Assembly (NCBI GenBank): GCA_023423605.1
Contig: JAFAFF010000361.1
Span: 1-22,235, forward strand
Source: Pseudomonadota bacterium
GTDB taxonomy: Bacteria > Pseudomonadota > Gammaproteobacteria > Xanthomonadales > Xanthomonadaceae
Reading direction: 5' to 3'
Length of the DNA stretch: 22,235 nt
Each line of letters starts with the position of its first letter. The stretch's first letter is position 1. Positions 14,505 to 22,235 of the stretch are shown piece by piece. A program made the position numbers and the translations under genes. The notes under the pieces are model-generated. The model made no database searches, was not told the DNA's origin, and worked only from the letters and a program-made list of their open reading frames with translations.

Positions 14505-17219
14505 TCAGGCGAGCAGGTCCGGTTCCATCTGCCGTATCGGCAGGGTCACCATCATCACGGTGGAATCGTCCGGATCCAGGCGCGTGCGGAAACCCAGGCT
14601 CTGGCACATGGCCAGCATGGTGCTGTTCTCGCGCAGCACCTGGCCTTCGACGACGTCCAGCCCCAGCCACTTCGCATATTCGATCATGATCATCATCAGC
14701 CTCCAGCCGATGCCATGGCCCTTCAGGTCCGAGCGGATCAGGATGCCGTATTCGCCGCGGTGGTAATCCGCATCGGCATGCAGGCGTACCGCACCGAGCA
14801 TGTCGCCGCTGCGCGGATCGATGGCCACCAGGGCGATGGATCGCGCGTAATCCATCTGCGTCAGGCGGGCGATGAACTCATGGCTGAAGTGCCTGACCGA
14901 CTGGAAGAAACGCAGCCGTAGATCCTCGTCGGTCACCCGTGCGAAGAACGCACGGAACAATGCGTCGTCTTCCGGACGCACGGGGCGCACGAAGGCGGTG
15001 CCGCCATCGGACAGCACGAGCTCGCGTTCCCATTCCTTCGGATACGGGAACACCGCGAAGCGCGGATGGCCGCGGCCCTTGTGCAGGATGCGCGAGGGCG
15101 CGACGGCAACGCGCGCATCCAGGGCCAGGATGCCTTCGCGGTCGACCAGCAGCGGATTGATGTCCAGGGTGCGGATCTCGGGAATGTCGGCGGCGAGCTG
15201 CGCCAGCTTCACCAGCGCCAGCGCGACGGCGCGCTCGTCAGCAGCTGGAACGTCGCCATAGGCCTTGAGGATGCGCGATACGCGGGTGCGTCCGATCAGC
15301 TCATGTGCCAGCCGCAGGTCCAGCGGAGGCAGCGCGAGCGCCTTGTCGTTGATCACTTCCACCGCGGTACCACCGCGCCCGAACACGATCACCGGGCCGA
15401 ACGTGGAGTCATCGGCGATGCCGGCGATCAGCTCGCGTGCCTTCGGGCGCACGATGGTGGGCTGCACCAGCAGGCCGTCGATGCGCGCATCCGGGCGCAG
15501 TTGCCGGGCGCGTGCAAGGATGGAATGCGCGGCGGCCTGCACCGCCGGCAGCGTGGCCAGGTTCAGCCGCACACCGTCCACTTCCGATTTGTGCGGAATG
15601 TCCGGCGAGAGGATCTTCAGCACCACGCTGCTGCCACGTTCCAGCAACGGCTGCGCCAGTTCCATCGCTTCGTGCGCATCGCGTGCCTGCATCACCGGTG
15701 CGGACGGGATGCCGTACGCCTTCAACAGTTCATGGGTGGCCAGTGGGTCCAGCCAGCGCTGTCCGGCTGACAGCGCATGTTCGACCAGGCTGCGTGCGGC
15801 GGCGCTGTCGACCACGAAATCCTGCGGCAGGCTGGGCGGCGTTTCCATGAGCGCGTTCTGCGCATCGCGGTAACGTACCAGGTGCTGGAAGCCGCGCACT
15901 GCTTCGGCCTCGGTGGGATAGGTGGGCACGCGGGCTGCGTTGAGGGTGGCGGTGGCGCGTTCATCGTTGCCCAGCCATACCGCGAACACCGGTTTGTCGC
16001 GCTGGTGGCGCGGGCGTTGGCCAAGCGTACGGGTGAGGGCTTGGGCGGCGTCGGCCGAGGACGTGAATGCCGTGGGCACGTTGACCACCAGCACCGCATC
16101 GTTCGCACTGTCGGCCAGCAATGCCTCGATGGCGGCGGCATAGCGTTCGCCGTCGGCATCCACCACGATGTCCACCGGATTGGCGCGCGACCAGCCCTCC
16201 GGCAGCACCTGGTCGAGCTGGGCGATGGTGTCTTTCGACAAGGTGGCGAGGGTGCCGTGCAGCGCGGCCAGCTGGTCCACCGCCAGCCGGCCGACACCAC
16301 CGCCATTGCTGAGGATGGCCAGCCGGCGTCCCGGAACCGAGCCGAGCCGGCCCAGGGTGGCCGCCGCGGTGAACAGTTCGTCCAGCGCGCTCACCCGCAG
16401 CAGGCCTGCACGGTTGAACGCGGCGCCGTAGACATCATCGGCACGGGCCAATGCCTGCACGTGGGTATCGTTCCCGGGCATGACGCGCTCGGCGCGGCCG
16501 GACTTGACCACCATGACCGGCTTGGAACGCGCGGCCGCGCGTGCGGCGGACATGAACTTGCGTGCGTCCTTGATCTGCTCCACGTAGAGCAGGATGGCGC
16601 GGGTGCGGTAATCGGTAGCGAAGTAATCCAGCAGGTCGCCGAAGTCCACGTCCAGGGTATCGCCCAGCGACACCACGGCGGAAAAGCCTACCGAACGGGC
16701 CACGCCCCATTCCACCAGAGCAGCGGCGATGGCGCTGGATTCGGAAATCAGTGCGAGGTCGCCGGCCTGGGGCACGTGCGCGGCAATGCTGGCGTTGAGG
16801 CGTGCATGCGGCGCTATCACGCCCAGGCAGTGCGGACCGAGGATGCGCAGGCCGCTGGCACGCGCACTGGCTTCCACCTGCGCGCCGAGCGAACCGGGGC
16901 CGTCGCCGAGATGGGCGGTGAGGATGATCGCCGCGGCGACGCCGAGCGCGGCGGCATCGGCAATCACCTGCGGCACGATCACGGCCGGTGCGGTGACCAC
17001 CACCAGTTCCGGCAACCAGTCCAGGTCCTTCAGGCGCTTGACGGTGCGGAGACCATCGATCTCCGCATGCCGCGGATTGATCCAGGCCACCTTGCCGGCA
17101 AACCCGGCACCGCGCAGGTTGCGCATCACCGCCCGCCCCGCGGACCGCTCGCGCGGGCTGCCACCGATGACGGCCACCGACTGCGGACGGAAGACGGACT
17201 GCAGATGGTAGGTACTCAT
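14505..17219 (-). CDS. pat: Pat/YfiQ-type protein lysine acetyltransferase (acyl-CoA synthetase-like domain fused to GNAT)
   Basis: This is a large cytoplasmic enzyme of 904 residues (E. coli PatZ/YfiQ 886). Its family acetylates lysines of metabolic enzymes such as acetyl-CoA synthetase. In order: a CoA-binding Rossmann domain (from VAVIGGSPRERSAGRA, about residues 8-130), a succinyl-CoA-ligase-like domain (about 150-460), an ATP-grasp-like domain (about 475-710; LKILSPDIPHKSEV), and a C-terminal GNAT domain (about 735-895) with the acetyl-CoA loop RSDLKGHGIG at 829-838 and Glu823 at the position of the proposed catalytic Glu of Salmonella Pat. His253 (GNDTHVQAL) falls where the phosphohistidine of ADP-forming acyl-CoA synthetases lies; E. 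coli YfiQ lacks it. The ATG at 17219 follows a palindrome. The alpha/beta hydrolase gene follows 49 bases downstream. Confidence 0.88.
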   Translation of the reverse strand: MSTYHLQSVFRPQSVAVIGGSPRERSAGRAVMRNLRGAGFAGKVAWINPRHAEIDGLRTVKRLKDLDWLPELVVVTAPAVIVPQVIADAAALGVAAAIILTAHLGDGPGSLGAQVEASARASGLRILGPHCLGVIAPHARLNASIAAHVPQAGDLALISESSAIAAALVEWGVARSVGFSAVVSLGDTLDVDFGDLLDYFATDYRTRAILLYVEQIKDARKFMSAARAAARSKPVMVVKSGRAERVMPGNDTHVQALARADDVYGAAFNRAGLLRVSALDELFTAAATLGRLGSVPGRRLAILSNGGGVGRLAVDQLAALHGTLATLSKDTIAQLDQVLPEGWSRANPVDIVVDADGERYAAAIEALLADSANDAVLVVNVPTAFTSSADAAQALTRTLGQRPRHQRDKPVFAVWLGNDERATATLNAARVPTYPTEAEAVRGFQHLVRYRDAQNALMETPPSLPQDFVVDSAAARSLVEHALSAGQRWLDPLATHELLKAYGIPSAPVMQARDAHEAMELAQPLLERGSSVVLKILSPDIPHKSEVDGVRLNLATLPAVQAAAHSILARARQLRPDARIDGLLVQPTIVRPKARELIAGIADDSTFGPVIVFGRGGTAVEVINDKALALPPLDLRLAHELIGRTRVSRILKAYGDVPAADERAVALALVKLAQLAADIPEIRTLDINPLLVDREGILALDARVAVAPSRILHKGRGHPRFAVFPYPKEWERELVLSDGGTAFVRPVRPEDDALFRAFFARVTDEDLRLRFFQSVRHFSHEFIARLTQMDYARSIALVAIDPRSGDMLGAVRLHADADYHRGEYGILIRSDLKGHGIGWRLMMIMIEYAKWLGLDVVEGQVLRENSTMLAMCQSLGFRTRLDPDDSTVMMVTLPIRQMEPDLLA

Positions 17220-17231
17220 ACCCGTACGTTA

Positions 17232-17273
17232 GGGGACGGAGGCAGTTAATTCCAGATAACCACCTCCGTCCCC
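17232..17273. repeat. Long imperfect palindrome, copy 1 (GGGGACGGAGG family)
   Basis: The outer arms GGGGACGGAGG (17232-17242) and CCTCCGTCCCC (17263-17273) pair perfectly. A 2x2 mismatch follows, then GTTA/TAAC (17245-17248 and 17257-17260) and an 8-nt loop (17249-17256). The element begins 10 bases past the mgtE stop and ends 12 bases before the pat start. Copy 2 lies at 18891-18944 in the opposite loop orientation. It could end mgtE transcription, although no T-run follows on the minus strand. The arms resemble repeats I associate with REP-type transposases, which is from memory. Confidence 0.85.
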
Positions 17274-17283
17274 GATTTCTCTG

Positions 17284-18642
17284 CTAGAGGAAAATGGCGG
17301 CGGCGATGCTGAAATAGATGACCAGGCCGGTGACGTCCACCAGGGTGGCCACGAACGGGGCCGAGGCGCTGGCGGGGTCGAAGCCCAGCCGTTTCAGCGC
17401 GAAGGGCAGCATTGAGCCGGACAGCGAGCCGAAGGTGACGATGCCGACCAGCGCAGCAGCAACCGTAACGGCCAGCAGCAGCCAGTGGGGGCCGTAATCG
17501 TGCAGTCCGCCCAATTGCCATACGGTGATGCGACCCATCGCCAGCGCACCGAGAATCGAGCCCAGCACCACGCCGGTGGGCAGTTCGCGCAGGGCCACCT
17601 TCCACCAGTCGCGCAGGCGCAGTTCACGCAGCGCCAGGCTGCGGATCAGCAGCGAAGTGGCCTGCGACCCGGAATTCCCGCCCGAACTCATGATCAACGG
17701 AATGAACAGCGTCAACACCACCGCACGGGCGAGTTCATCCTCGTAGTGCTGCATGGCGCTGGCCGTCAGCATCTCGCCGACGAACAGCACGCTCAGCCAG
17801 CCGGCACGTTTGCGCAGCATCTCCGCAAAGCCGATCTGCATGTAGGGCTTCTCCAGCGCTTCCATGCCACCGAACTTGTGCGCGTCCTCGGTGGATTCCT
17901 CGATCAACGCATCGAGCACGTCGTCCACCGTCACGATGCCCAGCATGCGCTGCTGTGCATCCAGCACCGGAATCGCCAGCAGGTCGTGGCGTCGGATCAG
18001 CCGGGCCACTTCTTCCTGGTCGGTCTGCACGTCCACGCTCACCGGCGGATTGACCTGGGCCACCGAGAGGATGGAATCCTCGGCCAGCCCGGTGATCAAC
18101 CGGCGCATCGTCACCACCTGCACCAGTCGCCGGTTGTCCGGGTCCAGCACGTAGATGGCGTAGACGGTTTCGCGCGTGCGTTCGACATCGCGGATGTGCT
18201 GCAGGGTCTGCGCGACGGTCCAGTCCGCCGGCACGCTGACGAACTCGGTGGTCATCAACGCGCCGGCGGTATCCGGCGGATAGCTCAACAGGGTCTGGAT
18301 GACGTGCCGCGCTTCGGTACCGATCAGCGGCAGCAGACGTGCGCGCTCATCGTCCTCCAGCTCCAGCACGATATCGGTCGCGCGGTCATCGGCCATCAGC
18401 CCCAGCAGCGCGGCGGCGCGGGGCGGCGGCAACAACGCCACCAGCCTGCCGGCACGCTGCAGTTCGGGGGCCTCCAGCATTTTCACTGCGCGAGGCAATG
18501 GCAACGCTGCCAGCAGCTCGACCGCTGCGTGCATGCCAAGCGTATTGAGATGATCGACCGCATCGGCGGTATTGAGGTCGGCCAAGGGGGCGGCCAGTGC
18601 GTTGGCCTGCGCCGCTGCACGCAGCATCTGCTTCTGGTTCAT
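17284..18642 (-). CDS. mgtE: Magnesium transporter/channel MgtE
   Basis: This is an inner-membrane Mg2+-selective channel closed by cytoplasmic Mg2+ sensing. The 452-residue product is full length for the family. An N-terminal helical MgtE_N domain covers about residues 10-125, two CBS domains about 130-250 (VYAIYVLDP, LLAIPVLDAQ, IVTVDDVLDAL), a connecting helix near 255-275, and five membrane helices about 280-452. Conserved pore sequence includes PLIMSSGGNSGSQATSL (315-331) and SASAPFVATLVDVTGL, where Asp436 corresponds to the pore Mg2+-binding Asp (432 in Thermus). The start at 18642 has AAGG upstream within a structured leader. It is flanked on both sides by related palindromes. The upstream neighbour on the same strand is the ankyrin gene, separated by 313 bp. 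Confidence 0.95.
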   Translation of the reverse strand: MNQKQMLRAAAQANALAAPLADLNTADAVDHLNTLGMHAAVELLAALPLPRAVKMLEAPELQRAGRLVALLPPPRAAALLGLMADDRATDIVLELEDDERARLLPLIGTEARHVIQTLLSYPPDTAGALMTTEFVSVPADWTVAQTLQHIRDVERTRETVYAIYVLDPDNRRLVQVVTMRRLITGLAEDSILSVAQVNPPVSVDVQTDQEEVARLIRRHDLLAIPVLDAQQRMLGIVTVDDVLDALIEESTEDAHKFGGMEALEKPYMQIGFAEMLRKRAGWLSVLFVGEMLTASAMQHYEDELARAVVLTLFIPLIMSSGGNSGSQATSLLIRSLALRELRLRDWWKVALRELPTGVVLGSILGALAMGRITVWQLGGLHDYGPHWLLLAVTVAAALVGIVTFGSLSGSMLPFALKRLGFDPASASAPFVATLVDVTGLVIYFSIAAAIFL

Positions 18643-18645
18643 GGT

Positions 18646-18688
18646 GGTTCGCCTTCGGGTTGCGTGCGCAACGCCAACGCGGCGAACC
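18646..18688 (-). promoter_or_regulatory. Structured mgtE leader overlapping the ribosome binding site
   Basis: Directly upstream of the mgtE ATG, a perfect 8-bp inverted repeat GGTTCGCC/GGCGAACC (18646-18653 and 18681-18688) encloses a second hairpin GTTGC/GCAAC (18659-18663 and 18668-18672). On the minus strand the ribosome binding site GAAGG occupies 18656-18652, so its last two G residues lie in the outer stem. Such a fold could gate translation. It does not match the M-box core that I know for mgtE in Firmicutes. Its regulatory role is inference. The rest of the 313-bp gap (18689-18890) has no convincing gene; a tiny minus-strand frame there shows no recognisable features. Confidence 0.45.
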
Positions 18689-18853
18689 GTCCCGTATCAG
18701 GCGGTAGCCGTCGCTGGCGTCGAACGAGATCGACTTCTACTGTCGCTGGGCATGGGAATGGTTCCGGAAAGGGTTGGACGCATCGGTTGCGAGAAGATGT
18801 CCTGGCACGTGCTGTCCGCCACCGGCGTGCCGGCAGCGGGGCGAGGATGGACC

Positions 18854-18874
18854 GGTTGACCTGCGCGGTCAACC
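18854..18874. repeat. Perfect short inverted repeat upstream of mgtE
   Basis: GGTTGACC (18854-18861) and GGTCAACC (18867-18874) form an 8-bp perfect dyad with a 5-nt centre (TGCGC). It lies about 210 bp upstream of mgtE. It could be a protein-binding operator or an RNA hairpin in a long leader. No matching site occurs elsewhere in the window that I noticed. Confidence 0.5.
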
Positions 18875-18890
18875 CCGCGGCACGCACACA

Positions 18891-18944
18891 AAAATGGGGG
18901 ACGGAGGTGGTTATTTGAAATTAACCACCTCCGTCCCCCATTTT
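18891..18944. repeat. Long perfect palindrome, copy 2 (GGGGACGGAGG family)
   Basis: Two 23-base arms (18891-18913 and 18922-18944) are exact reverse complements around an 8-nt loop TTTGAAAT. The arm contains the same GGGGACGGAGG core as copy 1. The element starts 11 bases past the ankyrin gene stop. Read on the minus strand the stem ends in CCCCCATTTTTG, so it would make a good intrinsic terminator for that gene, and it is nearly symmetric on the plus strand. Confidence 0.93.
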
Positions 18945-18955
18945 CTGCGGTGGCT

Positions 18956-21900
18956 TCAGCCGTTGTCGCGCAGGAAGCGGGCCATTGACGATACGCCCGG
19001 CAGGCGCGGTTCGAATTCGCCGGCCACGTCGATGAAGCCGCGCATCACCGCGATCTCCCGCGGGCTGCGGTTCAGCGTGTCGCGCACGTCCGGATCCGCA
19101 CCGGCACGCAGCAGGCGCTGTACCAGCAGCGGCAGTCCGTGCAGGGCGGCCAGATGCAGCGGCCCGAACCCGCGCGGATCACGCACGTCCAGCGATACGT
19201 CTTCATCCAGCAGCCGTTCCACGCCGGCCAGCACCATCTGCTCGTCGCAGGCGCTGCCGGGTTCGGCACGTGCGCCCAGCAACAACAGCAACGGCGTCAC
19301 CGCACCGGCCGCCGGCCTGTCGGGTTCGGCACCGGCAAGCAGCAGCGTGTCCAGCAGCGCAAGCAGGCGGGGACGGTCGCGCGAGGAGAAGCCGTACAGC
19401 GCCGCGCAGTGCAGCGGGCCAAGCTGCTGCGCATCGCACGCGTTGATGTCCGCTCCTGCATTCAGCAGGCGCGCCACGATGTCGGGCAGCCCCAGCGCGC
19501 AGGCCAGCATCAGTACGGTCACGCCGCCCGGCAGGCGATGTTCCAGCGGCACACCGGCATCCAGCAGCGCCGACACGATATCCAGCTGGCGCATGCTGAC
19601 CGCTGCCGACAACGGCGTGGCGCCACTGGCCGAAGCACGCTGTGGATCGGCATGGCGGGCCAGCAGCAGGTCCACCACCGGCAGATGGCCGCCACCGGCG
19701 GCCCGCAGCAGCGCCGTACAGCCCTGCGCGTCCACCGCGTCCACGATGAAACCCAGCTCGATCAGGCGCCGCACCGCATCCACGTCGCCGGCCATGGCCG
19801 CCGCCGGCAGATCCGCCTCGCGCAGGGTACGGCGTGGCAGTGTCCAGACGCGCCAGTCCAGCCAGTCCGCCAGGTCGCGCCGGCCGCTGGCCAGTGCCAC
19901 ACCCAGCGGGGTCTGCCCATCGGCCGCGCGCGCTTCCGGCGATGCGCCACTGCGCACCAGCAGTTTCAGTGCGGCTTCGCGCCCAAGCGCCGTGGCCAGG
20001 TGAAGTGCGGTCATGCCGTGGCTGTCGCGGGCTTCGCGGTCCACGCCGAGGTCCAGCAGGGCCTGTTGCAGACGCAGCCAGCCCAGTCGCACCGCCAGCG
20101 CCAGCGGCGGATCGCCGGCCGGCGATGGCGCGAAGGGGTCGGCACCGCGTTCCAGCAGCTCCAGCGCCAGTTGTTCCAGGCCACGGCTGGCATGTTCGTG
20201 TTGCGCGCAGGCCGACAGCAGCCGCGCCAGTCCGCCGCTGCCGGCCGGCGAAACCCCATGGTCCAGCAATACCTGCAGGGCAGGCACCGCATCCACGCCA
20301 CGCGCCAGCAGCGCGAACATCGGCGTGTCGCCGCAGGCATCAAGCACGTCGGCAGTGGCACCATGGGTCAGCAGCCAGGCAACCGCGCGCGGATCCAGCG
20401 CCAGTTCGGGGTCGTGCAGCAGCGCGCCCAGTTCGTCGGGCTGGCACAGGCGCGCCATTGGCTGCATGCCTTCCACGTTGCCAAAGCCCAATGCCTCGCG
20501 CAGCAGCGCGAGCGGTGGTCGATCCGGCAGCAGCTCCGACCCGGCCTGGGCGTCGTCGCCGCTGGTACGCAGGCCATCGCTGACCGCGGCCGGAAGTGGA
20601 TAGCCGGGGTCCAGCATGGCAACGATGGCCCAGCGCCCGGCACCCGCGGCGCCGTCCACCGCAGCGCGCGCCAGCGGGTCATCCAGATCCATCGCCATGC
20701 CCACGTCCAGCAGGCGGCGGACCAGCATCGGCGGTACATCATCGGCCATCACCGCCAGCAGCAGCGCATTGCGCCCTTCGCCGTCCACTGCCGCCAGGTC
20801 CGGCTTGTGCGCAAGCAGATGCTCGACCACTGCGGCACGCCCGGCGGCGGCGGCTTCCAGCAGCGGTGTACGGCCACGCGCATCACGCGCTTCGGGGTTG
20901 GCGCTGGCTGCCAGCAAGGCATCGATGATGCCGACATGGCCGGCCAGTGCCGCCTCATGCAGTGCACTGCGGCGCTGCCGGTCACGCGCGTCGGCGCGCG
21001 CCTTGTGCTTGAGCAGCAGTTGCACGCCGGCGGCATCATCGTCATCGGTGGCGGCAGCGGCCAGCAGTACCGGCGTGCCGCCTTCGGGCTCGGTGCGTGC
21101 ACCGCGTTCCAGCAGGAAGCGCGCCAGCCGCCAGTTGCCGACCTGGCAGGCCACCGCCAGCGGCGACCAGCCTTCGTTGTTGAGGGCATCAATTTCGGCG
21201 GCGGCATCGCGCAGCAGTGCCGCCACGCCGGGATCGGAACTGCGCGCGGCATGATGCAGCGGCGTATTGCCGTCAGCATCGGTGGCGCGCGCGTCGGCGC
21301 CATTGGCCAGCAGGGTCATCACTGCTTCGGGCCGGCCGTGCCAGCTGTCGCGGGTGGCCGCAAGCAGCGGCGTCATGCCGCGATGCGGCGCATTGACATC
21401 CACCCCGCGCGCGATCAGCTCGCGCAGCAGGCGCAGATCGGGGAGTACGGCGGCCAGCACCGGCAGGTTGCGCTGGTCGCGCCACTGCGGATCGGGCAGC
21501 GCATGCGGATCGGCACCGGCATCCAGCAGCTGCAGCGCGCGGTCGATGCGGCCATGCCGTGCCGCTTCGTACAGCGCCGGCGCCAGCGCATCGGCCTGCA
21601 GGGGCTCCAGTGGTGCCAGTGCGTCATCGGCCGAGGCGATGTCCTGTCGCTGCCATGCCTCATGCCGTGCGTCATGGCCGGTGTCGGCCAGCGGCAGGCT
21701 GCGCGATGGGCCGGCCGGGGCCACGCGCTGCAGCAGGAAATGCAGCACCGGCGACAGCACCACCGCGGCCAGCACGGCCGGCCAGTGCAGCGCGGCCGGC
21801 AGCAGTCCGGGCCACGCCGGCAGCACCACCAGCGCACACAGTGCCAGCACCAGGGCGGCGACCAGCAGGCCACGCCATGCTCCCAGGTCACGCCCGGAAA

Positions 21901-22235
21901 GTCCGGCGGCATGGCGGGCCAGCCCGCCGGCCAAGCGCTCGACATCGCTCCACAGCGGCCAGGTACGCCACACCGCCAGCAAACCGACGCTGAGCAGTAC
22001 CGCCAGCCCCATTACCGCCGCCAGACTGCCGCTTTCGCGCAGGGCGGCCAATGGCCAGGCCATCAGCAGTGCCAGCACCGCCGGCGCTGCCAGCCATAGC
22101 GCCAGCAGCGCGGGAAGTTCTTCGCGCAGCACCTGCGGCGCCGGACGCGGCGCGCGGGTGCGGCGCAGCCAGGACACGCCCAGCGCGAACGCGGGCTGGG
22201 CCAGTGCCGCCAGCACAGCGCCAACCATGCCACCC
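18956..22235 (-). CDS. Large membrane-anchored ankyrin-repeat protein (N-terminus outside the window)
   Basis: The frame is open to the window edge, so at least 1,090 residues are present and the true start is probably upstream: the codons before the Met at 22228 continue the hydrophobic sequence. Numbered from that Met, there are about five hydrophobic helices (1-18, 39-61, 69-87, 120-139, 143-167), a polar linker, then about 24 ankyrin repeats from about residue 213 to the end. Good repeats include DGNTPLHHAA, GRTPLLEAAAAGRAAVVEHLL, GMTALHLATALGREAALKLL, GADINACDAQ and FGPLHLAALHGLPLLVQRLL; repeats near 505-600 are degenerate. The multi-helix N-terminus suggests inner-membrane anchoring with a long solenoid, probably cytoplasmic, for protein binding. 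No catalytic domain is seen. A palindromic terminator follows the stop. Partner and function are unknown. Confidence 0.88.
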   Translation of the reverse strand, partial: GGMVGAVLAALAQPAFALGVSWLRRTRAPRPAPQVLREELPALLALWLAAPAVLALLMAWPLAALRESGSLAAVMGLAVLLSVGLLAVWRTWPLWSDVERLAGGLARHAAGLSGRDLGAWRGLLVAALVLALCALVVLPAWPGLLPAALHWPAVLAAVVLSPVLHFLLQRVAPAGPSRSLPLADTGHDARHEAWQRQDIASADDALAPLEPLQADALAPALYEAARHGRIDRALQLLDAGADPHALPDPQWRDQRNLPVLAAVLPDLRLLRELIARGVDVNAPHRGMTPLLAATRDSWHGRPEAVMTLLANGADARATDADGNTPLHHAARSSDPGVAALLRDAAAEIDALNNEGWSPLAVACQVGNWRLARFLLERGARTEPEGGTPVLLAAAATDDDDAAGVQLLLKHKARADARDRQRRSALHEAALAGHVGIIDALLAASANPEARDARGRTPLLEAAAAGRAAVVEHLLAHKPDLAAVDGEGRNALLLAVMADDVPPMLVRRLLDVGMAMDLDDPLARAAVDGAAGAGRWAIVAMLDPGYPLPAAVSDGLRTSGDDAQAGSELLPDRPPLALLREALGFGNVEGMQPMARLCQPDELGALLHDPELALDPRAVAWLLTHGATADVLDACGDTPMFALLARGVDAVPALQVLLDHGVSPAGSGGLARLLSACAQHEHASRGLEQLALELLERGADPFAPSPAGDPPLALAVRLGWLRLQQALLDLGVDREARDSHGMTALHLATALGREAALKLLVRSGASPEARAADGQTPLGVALASGRRDLADWLDWRVWTLPRRTLREADLPAAAMAGDVDAVRRLIELGFIVDAVDAQGCTALLRAAGGGHLPVVDLLLARHADPQRASASGATPLSAAVSMRQLDIVSALLDAGVPLEHRLPGGVTVLMLACALGLPDIVARLLNAGADINACDAQQLGPLHCAALYGFSSRDRPRLLALLDTLLLAGAEPDRPAAGAVTPLLLLLGARAEPGSACDEQMVLAGVERLLDEDVSLDVRDPRGFGPLHLAALHGLPLLVQRLLRAGADPDVRDTLNRSPREIAVMRGFIDVAGEFEPRLPGVSSMARFLRDNG

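Noticed and set aside
15777..17249. A 490-codon plus-strand open frame antisense to pat.
   Set aside because: The minus strand encodes a full Pat-type protein; the plus frame has no family sequence and typical shadow composition.
18643..18890. A known M-box riboswitch before mgtE.
   Set aside because: The conserved M-box core that I know is not seen; only generic hairpins are visible.
18697..18891. A 64-codon minus-strand leader peptide frame upstream of mgtE.
   Set aside because: No ribosome binding site evident and no recognisable features in the composition; too weak to call a gene or a regulatory leader peptide.
17232..18944. A composite transposon carrying mgtE.
   Set aside because: No transposase gene, no target-site duplication visible, and the flanking repeats are short palindromes rather than insertion sequences. 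Kept only as a question in the findings.
19139..22099. A 986-codon open frame antisense to the ankyrin gene.
   Set aside because: Low-complexity Gln/Arg/His-rich translation that mirrors the repeat structure of the real gene; no recognisable domain.

Overview
The window is about 22 kb of high-GC chromosomal DNA. Protein similarity (YadG/YadH, HrpB, Pat, DkgB), GTAG-headed REP hairpins of the kind described in Stenotrophomonas maltophilia, and weak or absent Shine-Dalgarno sites at several starts all suggest a Stenotrophomonas species (Xanthomonadaceae). This is inferred from recalled family features, not from a database search. Most of the window is ordinary housekeeping and accessory metabolism. 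I see no phage, integrase, transposase, CRISPR array, rRNA or tRNA.

Layout. 1-3621: the tail of an unidentified gene, a ferredoxin-NADP reductase on the minus strand, then a divergent plus-strand run of a YadG/YadH-type ABC exporter and a PanE-like ketopantoate reductase. 3643-3700: an inverted pair of GTAG REP hairpins whose last GTAG supplies the stop codon of tatD. 3697-7091: divergent tatD and hrpB. 7092-7325: a REP-like hairpin joined to four 16-bp tandem repeats. 7326-9363: a small one-helix membrane protein with a strong terminator, then a minus-strand RluE-type pseudouridine synthase and a methyltransferase-fold protein with a signal peptide. 9534-13704: an aldo/keto reductase, a LysR regulator, a divergent MFS exporter and a DkgB-type aldo/keto reductase. 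The LysR, MFS and two reductases look like a regulated carbonyl-detoxification and efflux neighbourhood. 13745-17219: an alpha/beta hydrolase downstream of a Pat/YfiQ-type protein lysine acetyltransferase. 17284-18642: an MgtE magnesium channel. 18956 to the window end: a very large membrane-anchored ankyrin-repeat protein, cut off at its N-terminus.

Non-coding signals are the most unusual content. Two related long palindromes (17232-17273 and 18891-18944), sharing a GGGGACGGAGG arm and an 8-nt loop, bracket mgtE, each about 10 nt past the stop of a minus-strand gene. The mgtE leader can fold into a nested hairpin whose outer stem overlaps the ribosome binding site. Short perfect hairpins sit in the convergent gaps at 10498-10517 and 13722-13740, and a strong intrinsic terminator lies at 7803-7838. 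I did not find a clear new multi-gene system. The best leads are the mgtE-flanking palindromes, the mgtE leader, the ankyrin giant, and a Pat homologue that appears to keep the phosphohistidine position that the E. coli protein lacks.
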